A stretch of 64,000 nucleotides of DNA from Rotaria macrura. Its lineage: Eukaryota; Rotifera; Eurotatoria; Philodinida; Philodinidae. The translations under genes were made by a program, and so were the position numbers. Within the stretch, counting starts at the first letter, position 1, and each line of letters starts with the position of its first letter. Below, in pieces: positions 1 to 12,653 of this stretch. The notes under the pieces were generated by a model. The model saw nothing but the letters and a program-made list of their open reading frames with translations. It was not told the DNA's origin and ran no database searches. The stretch covers positions 1 through 64,000 of the forward strand of contig OENT01000346.1 of assembly GCA_900239685.1 (NCBI GenBank), in the 5' to 3' direction.

Positions 1-1640
1 ATTACAAGTTAAGTTTCCTTTGAAATATTTGCAAGTTTTTTTTCAAAATATTTCCTAACGGATTCATTCATAAAGGCCATCTAAATCATAGAAGACAGAT
101 GAGTATTGATCGATGTAGGAGATCATTTAATCAGGGATTAGAAAACAAAGTAACTAGTAGGCAAGATAGAAAATAAAGAGAAAGAAAAATAGAATCATAA
201 ATGATTGACTAATTATCTTAATTCACGAGAAGTTTAAATACAGTCAATTAGAAATAAATACGAGTGAGTCAGTTCAACATAAGCGTATCAGTAATAACAA
301 AGACATACTCAAAATTATGACGATTGAAAAATTCTCGTTATTAACGAAATAAAAATGAGACAAAAGAACTAATTCGTATAGAAAATGAAATAATTCACGT
401 GTAGACTGAATATGTTGAGAAAAAATATTTTGTATATGTTTCAGAAACCTTTGAAAAATCTTTCGTAACTTTTATTTTGCTTGAACTATTGTATATTTGA
501 ATCTTACAGTTGATAGTTGTATTATTCTGATAGTTGGTGGCATGAAATCTCTTGAACAAAGTGCACTATTTGAATTTGGTTTGTTTTCATATTTAGGACA
601 CCTCAATTTTCGTTTTTTTCTACGTCCATATTTAAAACGAGTAATTGAAAACTTCGTATAGCCCACAGACTTCGACTCGTCGGAAATTCATTCAAGTGGT
701 TCAAAAATGAGCAAAAATGTTGTCTCAAAACTGTAGATTCATCTGTTTTAAATGAAAGTAAATGTATCTAAATTAGGACGAAAGAGAAAATTTTAATTGA
801 ATCTAACTGCCACTAGCGCACTTAAAATCGAGTAAAATTCACCACATTAGTCAAGAAAACTAGATCTATGTTACAGAAGAACATAAGGTAGAAGAATACT
901 CCTGTTCAGTGGTAGCTGTTGAGAGAATCACAATGCTAACGAAAAAGTATTATCATACAAGAGAGAATTCTATGCATGAATTTTTTATCTCATGTTTAAT
1001 TTCCAGTAATTTTCAATTTCTCCATTCTATTAAATATCATCTAAAAATTGTATGGCTGAAATTTGCATTGTCTTCCGATTGAAAGCTTTATGTCCTCGAA
1101 CACCTTATTCTAATAATTGACGGAGTACTCCATTAAATTTCCAGTAGATTAACTTTGCACCAGCATAACAAACGAAACGAATCGATAGAAGAAACTCATC
1201 TCATGTGATGAGAAAAAACGGGTGGTCAATACCAGTTGGACTTACATTATATTTTATAAAACCGGTAGATAAGTATTTCTTAGTAATCTATGAACATACA
1301 ATATAAAATTGGTACATTTCATCTTCTTGCATCTGGACATTTTTTACGAATGGTTCCTGCATGTTTGATCTTCTTGAATTGTCAAAAAAACAATAGTCTA
1401 ATCATTACTAGAACATTAATGAATAATAAATAAGATCATCTAAGTAGGCAATATGAGATATTCAATAGAAATTCTAGAGTCACTGTTGTAATCTGTTCAA
1501 AATACGTAAAATAATACGTGACATGATTGTCTTATGTTATCCGTACATACATAAGATATATTCTTGATCCTCAATTGGCCATGTCTCTGGTGAATATTAT
1601 CTTGGTCACAAAACAAATAAATTGTTGTAATTTGTCCTAG
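1..1640. other. No gene recognised at left edge
   Basis: I see no supported coding exon in this AT-rich stretch. The upstream exons of the gene that becomes visible at 1641 must lie here or beyond the window edge, because that exon opens with an intron acceptor and a partial codon. The acceptor TTTGTCCTAG ends at 1640. Confidence 0.4.
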
Positions 1641-4600
1641 CAAGTAAACCTGATATTGAATTGATTGATTTTGATGATTCTATGTTGATTATTGCGAGAA
1701 TTTTTCCAATATTTCTTCGTCTTCTTCTTCTTCAACTTTAGCTCGTTATCGACGTAAAATTCGTTCTAAACTTGATAATGTCAAAAAACAATTTAGTGAT
1801 CAAAATTCATCATCGACACGTTCTTTTTATACATCACATGGTTCAATATTAGACGATATCGGTAATCGATTCGATTGAATCAATCAAAAAAGAAAACATG
1901 AGAAATAGTTTTCCCCGAGTTTTCTTGTCCTCTTCTATTTCTATTCAATTATTCGTGATAGGTTCCGGATTAAATCGCGCATTAATAACAGCAAAATTAG
2001 CACCAGCACTGACGAAATCCTATCAACAAAAAATGCGTGATTGGGAAACTATGCAAAAAAGCCAATTTCTCGGTTAGACTTTGTAGTTTTCTATTTTTGG
2101 TTTTAATATCGAAACTAAAATAATTCCATTTCTATAGTAAACTATCGTCGAAAATCGATTACACCTAAACTTGATTTAATTAATCATTCACGAGAATCAT
2201 CACTAATACCAATAACAAATAAAGCATCTGAAGATTCAATAATGCCATCCACAACTATTGATAATTGTTCTTCAACCATAAATGAATTAAATCTTGAAAT
2301 TCAAACGAATTCAGTAACATTGGGTCCAATACTTTCACCATGTCAACGATCACTTATTGTTCATCAATGGCGTGAAATAATGTTAGAAGAAATTTCACTC
2401 CGACATTACAATGAATATTTACAGAAACGAATGATTTTATTAAAAGAACTTGAAACAAATTTAAAAACATTGAAAACAAATATTTTTTGTACAAATAATA
2501 CATTAAAACAGTCGGAAATTACAAATCTATATGATTATACTCAATATCAACAATCATATTTACCACAACGTTGCCGATCATTACAATCATTAATAACTAT
2601 GCCGGCATCATGGATATTAGCTGTACAAAGTGCTGCTTATTCAGATGTATTAGATGGTACATCCAATAAAGCCAATGAACATGCTATTCTATTTAATAAA
2701 AATTTCTTTGATCAACTTGAACATTTTCAAAAAGATCGATTGAAATTCGAACAGGATTCTATCAAAGATTTACACTTAATAAATCATTTAATGTAAGTCA
2801 AAAACTTAACATAACACAAAAATTAGTCTCATCATGATTAGAAGCATTTCTAATGTTAATATTTTCTTTAAAAAAATTGATGCGGTGTAAGATAACAAAA
2901 ACATTCTTTGTACAAAAGAACAACGAATCAAATGCTACTTGACAGTAAAAAAAACTATTTATGTTGTTTTGGTCATCGGTACATTCTTTTGTTGATGAAA
3001 ACAAAACTTTATTTCTTACCATGTCGCTCTATTGATTAAAAGTAATGATACCTATCATTATCAATTGTTGACAGAACATTATCAATCGTTGACAGCTTAA
3101 TTTAAGCATGGCTTAGATCTGATCTTTGTCATCAGGATAAAGTTATTTCTGATAAGAAACAGAAGTTCGTTGTCGTTAACACATACATTCTTAAAATGGA
3201 ATAGAATGTTTGAAAAAGATATTCGAATTTAGTAATGTCTTATTGGTATTTTTTTTTAAATGCACTAGAATTTCAAAGTATTCTATGACTACTCATCAAG
3301 TAAATTTATCCATTCGATAAAGAAACATTTCCAAATGATCGATTGCAGCTATTTTTTCTATCGAGAGTACATTCGTTAAAAAACTTTAAGAAGTATCCGA
3401 AACTCGTAAGAGAACTCAGTTCTTTGAAGTTTTGCACTGATCATTTAAAATATTTATTATGATTACTGTTTCAAAGAAACCTATACACTCTCATGTAATC
3501 GTCATCGTTGTCATCGTAAAAATCGAATAATAAAGTTCGACTTGAAACATCTCACAAATCAGTTATTCAACCGCACAAAATCTTTGTGACTGTTTCATTG
3601 CTGTTTCGATTTCCTTTCATGAACTACGAACGCTAAGGAAAAGCACTTCTTTGATAATTTACCATGATATTTTAAGATAGAAAACAATTAAACAATGAAT
3701 GTTTTTCCAATGAGCTAGTTTCATTGTCAAGGACATTTGTAGTTAGTTTCAAGTGCGAGTTTCGAATTTAATGACGATATCAAGTTTCTCTTTGAATAAT
3801 AGCGTACTTGGTAAACTGCAAAATTGTCTCTTATGAAGAATTTGATCTTTTGATTAAGAAATGAACGAATAGTTGAAAATGATTTCTAAGAAATTTTTGT
3901 AAAAGTTAAAAAAAACTTGTTCGTTTCTGTTTACAGAACTAGTAAAAATTCAAGTTCAAAAAACATTCAACCTGATCAATTTCGTGCTAAACTTATTCTT
4001 TCACGTGGTTCTTTACGGAAATTATCTCTTATATCATATTCTGAATGTCCTCAATATTTTCTACCGGATCCTGCTATGCCATTACAAACGATAGTGCCAT
4101 CTACACCAAGTAAAGATGTTATTTCATCAACTGTAACGAATGATACTGATCTAAATGATAAAGTTCTATCGGAAAATTCAAATAAACAATCGAAACGTTC
4201 ACGTTTTCATTTTAAAAAAACTTTTCAACGTAGTAAAAGTGTTTGTATACATCAATTTCATTCATGGTTTCAACGCCATCAACACGAATATACATCAAAT
4301 ACGAGAGAAAAATCATCTGTTGAAACAAAATTAATATCATCAAAATTAACACCAGCATTATTATTTGGATCACCACGTTTAACTCGTATACATCAACGAT
4401 TATTTAAACATCAAACACAACCTGTACAGAAAATCACTTCTAATCCGATCCCATTAGAATCTCCCGATGATTCAGATAATCGATCGCAATATGAACTACC
4501 AGTTCGAATTTATTTTCCACCATTAGCAAGTCCCATACGTAATCATATAAATCTAATCGATGCTGAGATATCAAAGAAGACAAAGAATAATCAAGCACTA

Positions 4601-4786
4601 AAATTGGAACATACCTTTCATTACGTAACAACTCCGATTCGATTTCGAAAAAACCCGGAGCCACTAAACCCACCACCATCATCAGTGTTATCACCATCAA
4701 AAATAGAAACCACAAAATCAACTGTGAAAGATAGACGTGAAAGTTTCGCAACACTATCAAGTGTGTTTAATAATATATGCTTATAA
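1641..4786 (+). CDS. Unrecognised multi-exon gene, 5' incomplete, with apparent one-base frameshift
   Basis: The visible exons are 1641-1861, 1962-2072, 2138-2792 and 3937-4786, with stop TAA at 4784-4786. All three introns have GT/AG borders and matching phases; the last is 1144 bases long. About 611 residues are visible. The first exon reads SKPDIELIDFDDS in one frame, then YVDYCENFSNISSSS in the next frame, so one base seems to be missing near 1680. The second and third exons encode basic and helix-prone segments, including a stretch starting PASWILAVQSAAYSDV. The last exon is Ser/Pro-rich and strongly basic (KQSKRSRFHFKKTFQRSKS), which could be a nuclear or membrane-binding patch. I see no signal peptide or membrane segment. 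I do not recognise the family. An AATAAA polyadenylation signal lies at 4837-4842, about 50 bases past the stop. The reading frame is well supported but the function is unknown. Confidence 0.6.
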
Positions 4787-7581
4787 ATATTTAACCAAAG
4801 CAACAAGAAAAAAACAGACAAATTTTCGTTTGTATCAATAAAAGCTTCTGTTTCACACCTTTGAATGTAACAATAGAAAATTCAAGTTGCTTTCTATGCA
4901 TTTCTAAATAGATCTATAAATAACAACTGTGCGTGGGATAATTACAATGGCAGAATACAAAGTTATTTTAAGAGTAAATTTGTATGGAACCATGATTAGA
5001 GTCAAAAATGATACGTCTAGTTCCCATCAAATGCTTATCTGGCATATTTATCGCTTTATATTTTTTTTGATAATATATTGTATTACAGACGTATAAGAAA
5101 TATGTGGTACATGCGAATAAGCACCAGAACTCGATTAGAAAAGAAGAACACCGTCTGCTGCTTCTTTTATCACTAGGCATGCCATAACATTGATAGACTT
5201 ACTGAGGCTGCACTATCAGTCTTATACGTTTCTTTTTTCCTTTCTTCCTCAAAGTCTGTCAGAATCATATGCGTCTAACTTGCGTCCATGCGTGCAGATT
5301 TTTATATCGCATTCATTAGAAAAGGAAATGATGAGTGTCAAATAATAAGAGGATTAATATTGAGAAAAACAAAATCCCACACATCATATTTTCATTCATA
5401 CAGAACTTAAGGTAAACTATTTAATCGATGCGTAATAAGGTCGATTTTGTTGTGCATCAAATTGTAAACGTATTTCAATTAAATAGAGCATATTCAAACT
5501 GTATCCTGTTTTCTATCATAATGAACAAGAAAAACAGGAATCAACAGAGAATCATGTACTTCGTCATATAATTAGGGATCCTAAGTAAACAGAGTCACTG
5601 AATAATTATATCATAGTGTAAACTCCACTGAACCGTTTACTGTCATTAAATTAAACACATTAAAATCATTGGATTAGACATAGATAAAATGTGTTTATCC
5701 AACGCAGAAAGTACTCTGCAATGCACTTAAATGAATTCTTAAGGACATCTTTGCTTTTGTTAATGCTATTTTTCATTCTTTATTAAATAACATAATGCTA
5801 TGTTTAACATTTGTTCTATATTCAGAGAGTAAACTTCCTCGCTCATCAAGCTCATATTATATTTGCCTATTTCATCTGCATTAGTTATACGAGAGAAACT
5901 ACAATATTTAATACAATGAATGTCATGCATTAAAAATGTTTCAAATAAAGCTGAGAAACTAAATTCTTTATATGTACGTGTATGTGTGTGGGACTGTATT
6001 ATACTTCGTTTGTCAATATTCTAATTTGGAATATGAATATAATTCTACAGAGACATAGATCACGCATATGCACATAAGAGAAATTCATCGTGTCTAGCAT
6101 TATCAACAAACTAATAGATTTTTTCCTTCTCACTCTTTCGGGTGTGTAATTGAATAAAAAAATCCAAAATGCACTGATCATTGAATCGCTTCGATCCATT
6201 CTAGCACTCAAAATCGGCAAGAAGAATACTATTGTTCGTTCGATGCTTCTTTTTCTTTGTATCCTTTGTATTCTTCTTTCCCTAAATGGTAACCGTATAT
6301 GCTCTAGAAAAATTTTCCTTGTCAAAAATTAGCTCCAGACATTTCTGTTACCGTTTGTTTTGCTCAATTCGACATTAGAAGGTTCTCCAGAATGAATCGA
6401 AACGATTTATTCCATAAATTGATTCGAAAATCATGGGATAAGTACAGTGAGAAATCAATATCATTTATTCGATAGTACAACTTGGCATTTTTTTCCTTCT
6501 TTTCTCTTGCTAGGCTACCGATGTAATGCACGTCTAATGAAATAAGTAAAACAAGAAACCCTTAGTTTTCCCATTTTTTGTAATAATAAAGGTAGTTCGG
6601 ATTTTTCCCCTCTCTCTCTCTCCTACTAATTGTCATGTTTCCTCTCGTATATTAATGCACTAAATAATAAAGAGATACGGTGTTACGCAGCGAAGAAAAA
6701 AGATACTCCTTATTTTTCTGTGCGTCCATATTTCTTGATGACAAGAGTAAATGACTAGAGGAAATTTCATATCTTGTTGAGGAGTGGATGCATGGAGAGC
6801 AAAAAATAAAGAGAGAGTGATTTTCTCATTGCTACGTTTTCTTAGATGTTCTGTCTATTGAGAAGAATAGGGTTCAGTCAACAGTAAATGACGACTTGAG
6901 AAATGAAAATGCTAACATTGCCTAAAAATATAAAAATGACGCATATTCTTATAGTATTGCGATCTTCGAAGAAAATACTACTGTAAGAACATATTCTATC
7001 TGAATCAATCATTATCTACATATGTTAATGCCATGTTCGCATGCGTACATGGCTTTGCTTGCTTAACTATTAACTAACCACTATCTTTCTTTATCGTCGT
7101 GCGAGCAATTTAAGTCCCATACAACATAGTAAACATACAAATCGAAAATCTTGAATTACATGTACTTTATTATGTCATAATACGTTTTTTTTGCTCAACA
7201 GCATGAATCTTTTTACTTTTAGATTTTTTAAATTATACTATTGCCTATAACTAAGATAAAAAGTTATCATGATTTTTTTGTCATATCGTTAGAAATTCTA
7301 ATGCTTTCATTATAGTCTTCTTTTCTTTTCTTCATCAAAACGAGAGAAGAAAACAAACGTTCAACACACTTTAACACCGTGCGAGCGACCATTTAACAAA
7401 AACAGAATACAAGTATGATGTACCAAATTTAATTTTAGTGTAGGCAGCATATATTTACTTTTCTGTAAGTGACAACAATATATTTACAGCTAAGATATGA
7501 TTTTGATTAAAACAAAAAATTAAAATTAGATAAAACGATGATGATTCTATGTATATGTACCTCTAAAGTTATATACATAAT

Positions 7582-7604
<23 letters not shown>
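7582..7604. repeat. (GA)n microsatellite
   Basis: An uninterrupted GA dinucleotide run is followed by a short imperfect purine tail. It lies about 600 bases upstream of the GPCR start codon. Confidence 0.9.
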
Positions 7605-7612
<8 letters not shown>

Positions 7613-7938
7613 GCAATATATGTGAGATAATCTATTATGCTTAACAATACTTGGAAATGAATAGAATTATTTATTGAAAACGATTACTCAAACAGATAAC
7701 TCATGCATTACAGTTATTTTTAATAGTTTTTAAATTGTATAAATGTAGTTCAATTATAAAGAAAGGTTTCATTTGTTTCCTTAATTGTTTCCAATTGCAT
7801 GAAATATACTAATAAATGAAAATCAAAGATCTATGATGACAAGTTAAGATGACCGGGACAACACTATTGTTGATTTTTATTGTATTCATCTTATTTTCTA
7901 TGTCAACTAGAAACGTTTCGCTTGAAAATTTTTCAATA

Positions 7939-7964
7939 GTATATATATATATATATATATATAT
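7939..7964. repeat. (TA)n microsatellite
   Basis: An uninterrupted TA dinucleotide run lies about 250 bases upstream of the GPCR start codon. Confidence 0.9.
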
Positions 7965-8213
7965 TCTTCTTTATCCTGATTTTGTATTATTTTGCTGAAG
8001 GAGTCGTCATGGTAAGTACACATCCATTTACAAAAGAAGCAAGACACATGTGGTTGAAAAGAAAATAAGAAACAAGAAACCAATTACAATATTTTTCAGT
8101 TACCAAAGTTTTCTTTATTGTCGTGTCCTACTTATACTTCTCCTAACAATATATTAGGTATTATTCCAGATTGATTTTCATTCATATTGATCATATTATA
8201 TTATCCTACGCCG

Positions 8214-10440
8214 ATGAATTGTACCGAAGGTAATAGTAACATTAATTGTGATTTAATTCATAAAAAAAGAAAACAAAATCAAATATTTAGATCCAAGTCG
8301 TCTTAGCGATATACATTTTCGATCTCCGTTCGCATTTTGGACATTAGGTGTAATAAGTATTATACTATCTATATTAGCTGATGCTGGTAATTTAATTAAT
8401 TTATTTGTTCTTACACGTCGTCATATGCGATCAACAATGACAACATTATTGGTTACACTTGCTTGGGCTGATCTTGTTCCACCTACGGTTGTTTCCATAA
8501 ATAATGTATTGTTTTATTATTTCTTACCATCTATGAATAATTCAGCGACATTCTTAACAACTCATATGATTGCAAAAGCTATTTTCAATGGACTGGCAAA
8601 TATATTTACCACATTTAGTAATTGGCTTATTGTATTAATTACGACATTCCGATTGATTGTTGTCAAGGTAAAAACTAGCATACATTTGTTTGCTTTTTGT
8701 TCTTTATTAGACTATCGAACATATAATGAAGATAGATCTAAAGAAAAATTTTTTTCCGCTCAATCGATCAGAATCAGACATTAATTAGACTATGTCATAA
8801 AATCATGATCAGTTATATTCAATGTTTATTAAATCTTATGACAAGTATGTTCTATTCAAAAAATTCTACAGTAGAATCAGAAAATTTGACATCATCGATC
8901 GTATTTCATCAGAATATAAATTATTTCTGATTGTCAATTATTTGTGAAGCATTGAATTTTGTTCATGATTTTATCATTTATACTAAAAATGAAAATAATT
9001 ATCTACTCATTACATGAGAATATAAAAAGAATACATGTGAATATTCTTCACAAATAGAACGAAGACCATTGTGCCCCCGACAGCCAAATTATTGGTCTTT
9101 GCATGCATGAAATCAGTTTGCATGATAAGCAAAACATATTTATATGAGAAGAACTATGAATACGTCAGTGTTAACACTTTATGATGCTACTTGAAACTCT
9201 TATTTTTTGTTGAAGTATACTATTTCTTACTCTTAAATTTATATTTGCAATGTGTCTCTTGTGAAACAGTCTTTTGTTCGACAGATTATTATGACGCGTC
9301 TGTTTTCTTTTATTTTCTAATATAGTTATTAGCAGAGGCAAAGATCAATATTTTGCGTTCCATTTATTATAGTCTAGAGGTACATAGTAGAAAGACAAAT
9401 TTTGAAAACAATCTCAGAGAATAAAATGCACAAATTATATCAATAACTGTATTTAATGATGATTGTAGAAACCATTACTGGCAAAAACATCTTGCAATCG
9501 ACGTACCGCTCGTTATGCAATAGTAATCATTCTATTCTTATCGATATGTGTCAATGTACCATTATTTTTCTATACAAGTATACGAGTTTATTGTACTCAT
9601 AATGGCTCAGTAAAATATTATAGTCTTGGAATATCACCATTACTACGGACAAAGTTTTTCTCTCGATTCTTTTATCCATCGATGGTAACGATATCTTTAC
9701 TTATTCCATGGTTAATATGCTTTTTAATTTGGTTATTTCTCATACGTGCCTTACGCTCAGCACAAAGTCAGCTGACGAAAAAGAATGTTAGTACAAAATT
9801 TCGTAGTGATCGTAAACAAGATACATACTTTCGTATAACATTGATGATTGTATGTGTCTTAACTGTTTATATGATATGTCGTAGTGCACATTTATTTGAA
9901 GTCATACATATATTAATAGCACCATTATTTAGTGTTCAACAACAAATGTACTTTAATAAAATACGTATTAAATTATTCTGTATATCAAATATTATGTTGA
10001 CTATAAATCATGGTGCAAATTTTTATATCTATTCAATAAATCCAAAATTTCGTTTAACACTCAAATTATATTTAACCTATTATTTTCGTCGATGTCGTAT
10101 CAAACGTCGACGTGCATTTACATTGTTTCATTTACGACGAAAGAAAACTAATGATAGTTTAGATGGTTTAAGTGCACAAAATGATCTTAATCGATCGATT
10201 ATGATGACTCCATCCATACAGCATGATTGTAATCATGGAAATGCTACAAATAATAATCTTATCATCATAAATGGAGGTGCTTACAATCAGAATCATACAA
10301 CAAATAGTTTAAGAACACCACAGAAGTATTTACGACAATTTTTAGATATCAATTCACATAATGAAAATTCTGAAAAAAGTTATGTTTGGAGAGAAATCGA
10401 ACATAGATTAAAAAATCATAGAAGAAATCATTTCCTGTAA
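8214..10440 (+). CDS. Orphan class-A (rhodopsin-like) G-protein-coupled receptor
   Basis: The exons are 8214-8229, 8291-8667 and 9469-10440, giving a complete 454-residue chain with consistent phases (introns of 61 and 801 bases). The protein should sit in the plasma membrane and signal through G proteins. Seven hydrophobic segments are visible. TM1 carries the Gly-Asn pair (N39) and TM2 the LAWADL motif with D66. TM3 ends in TFRLIVVK, and TM7 reads NHGANFYIYSINPKFR, a form of the NPxxY region like that of invertebrate FMRFamide/peptide receptors. The acidic residue that normally precedes the TM3 Arg is replaced by Phe (F125-R126). The N-terminus is short (about 20 residues) with one NCT sequon. 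The C-tail, about 130 residues long, is basic and then Asn-rich. A peptide ligand is an inference and the subfamily is not resolved. An AATAAA lies at 10561-10566. Confidence 0.85.
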
Positions 10441-12042
10441 GAAATCTTGTATATTAATTTTTTCATCGCTGTGTTTTCCTAGATGTACATTTATTTTACA
10501 TAAAAAAAAAAAGAAAATTGATGTCTCTCAGCCATTGAGATATCAATCGAAATTATTATGAATAAAAAACTATTTTCATTAGACAATGTGAAAGTTCGCT
10601 TTTTTTCCACTCCTACGTATTACATGATAATTTCTCGGTCATTCTGCCATTATTCCGATACCATACAAAGTTCATAATTGGAGAGCATTCTGTGGCTTCA
10701 GCTTCAAAGTCTTTATGATGACATGCACAGCATTTCTTCAGTATTCTTGCAACATAACTAACAGATATCCTGATAATATCCATGTTGAGTACTTAACCTT
10801 AATGAGTTATAAACAGTTGTTACAGAAAAACATGCATACAAAGAAGATCTATGTCATTAATAATGTCAAGTATGTTGGAAGAGTTCGAAATGTTCCACCT
10901 AATTCAAATAAAATAGTTGTTTTTATTTAGAAAAAAACACGAGAATTATATGACGTATTGTATAATTTCAACAAATTTTCTTAGACTAATTAGAATTATT
11001 TGGAAAACAATGATATCATCATTAATTTTAAATAAGAGTGTATTCAAAAACAACAGCATACATGATCCCGAATACCTCGACGATTTAATTTGAAAGAAGA
11101 GCATTATCTAGTCCTCATATGAACGTATTTCATTATATGAATAAATATAATACTTGAAAATACTTGAAATATAACCGATTCAGGCATCTAGTTTTTTCAA
11201 AAGATAACGGTTGTTATATTTGACATGATTTTTAGATGACATAGTATGACATTGAATAGAAAAAATCTCCAACTATATGAGTTTTGAACGACAATAATCT
11301 TTATTTTCAGGTCATAATGATCTTAATTCAAGTCAATACGAAGGAAATTTTTCAATAGCCTATAGTAATTGTCATATGTTTCCCTTGGCATAGGCATTAA
11401 AATAATACAAAACGGATACTGATAATATAATATGTCATGACTTGGGTTCATTAAATAGTATGACTTTCAAATCAATCGCTTATGTGATACAAAAATGATC
11501 TATCTCATTGATTTTATTTATAACTATATACTGTATCTTTTTCTCAGAATACATTCTATGCTACTTTCTATGTGAACATGATTTTATACTCACTAGTTCT
11601 ACCATAAAAATATGTTATTGAAATAATAGTCTCACTATTTAAGTATGCACGTCACGAATGCTTCATATATGTAGAACTAACGTAAGTGCTTCTATATATA
11701 TATATATATTTTTCTACAGATCGTCGTTTGGACTAATTATACGTTTAGGTTAATGATAACTTAATTTTCATTTGAACGTTTCTTCGGATGAACGAACGTT
11801 TGAATCAATCATCTTAATTGTATGAACTAAGAAAAACTCGATCGTGTTTCCTCGTGAAGTATTTCAGCTGAGCAAATAATGATATAACTGTTAAATATTG
11901 AAAATAGACAAGGTGATGACTTTTTGCAGCCTAATATCAATAGATATAATTTTTAACTAATAACCATGATTACTTTACATCATCATTTGTCAATGCACAA
12001 AAACTTGCACTTATGATTAATATCTTTGTTTTTTATGTGTAG
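10441..12042. other. Intergenic or unresolved 5' part of the next gene
   Basis: I could not place a confident exon here. Upstream exons of the fragment at 12043-12653 may be present. A 71-codon open frame at 10715-10930 and a short acceptor-led frame after 11310 were seen, but neither joins in phase. A short TA run occurs near 11694-11710. Confidence 0.4.
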
Positions 12043-12653
12043 ACCAACGATTGATAAGCAAGTCTTATTGCCAGGAATAGAATTCAAGTAAGAATTTCTA
12101 TTAATCATAACGAAAAGAAAAACACTTATCAGTTTACACGGACTTCTAATGATTACTGTATTCTATACTGACTTGTAAAAGAAAACTGTCGTTAACTAGT
12201 TATTTTTAACCTTTTCTCAAGAGAAAAAAAAAACATTCTATTTACATAAATCATTTATTTTTATCATAACAAATGCTCGATGCAATTAAAAATCATATGA
12301 ATTCATATGTAAAACAACTCATATGTTGTATAGTTGTGTTCTAATTTTTTCAACATGATATTTCTTTTTTACTTGAATGAACAATATTTGAATTGAATAC
12401 TTGTCTGAAGTGACATTGTTGTGCACAAAAGTCAGCAAATAGAAATATAAACAAACAAAGAATTGCTTGATGTGTTATAGTTCTTGTTGTTTGTTTTTTT
12501 CATGCAAGATTCCATGAAACTGCCAAAGTAATTAAGAAATTCAACACGTGTAAAGAAAAAAAAGACATCGTACGTGATGATATAGATGCAGCCGTGTCTT
12601 CTTCTTCAATTTCATTGATTGAAGCTGACAATCAGGATTCCGGAAATGAGTAG
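12043..12653 (+). CDS. Two C-terminal exons of an unrecognised gene
   Basis: An exon at 12043-12087 follows a TTATGTGTAG acceptor and ends before GTAAGA. It joins in phase 2 to a second exon, 12509-12653, that ends in TAG. The joined peptide begins PTIDKQVLLPGIEFK and continues FHETAKVIKKF before a Lys/Asp-rich segment and a Ser-rich, acidic tail ending in DNQDSGNE. Such a charged, structured reading frame is unlike the surrounding AT-rich noise, and the phase match supports splicing. No start or upstream exon was found, so this is a partial model. I do not recognise the family. It could alternatively be a decayed gene remnant. Confidence 0.4.

Larger units (their letters stand above)
4787..8213. 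other. Intergenic, with microsatellites
   Basis: No gene is supported. Short open frames on both strands around 5999-6332 overlap each other and lack splice or family support. The stretch contains a GA repeat (7582-7604) and a TA repeat (7939-7964). The promoter and 5' UTR of the following receptor gene should lie near the right end. Confidence 0.5.

Noticed and set aside
5999..6332. Overlapping open frames on both strands (108 and 60 codons)
   Set aside because: They overlap antisense, have no recognisable content and lack splice partners.
11311..11393. Acceptor-led short frame after TTTTCAG that could be an earlier exon of the 12043 fragment
   Set aside because: No donor gives the phase 2 needed to join the exon at 12043, and a stop follows quickly.
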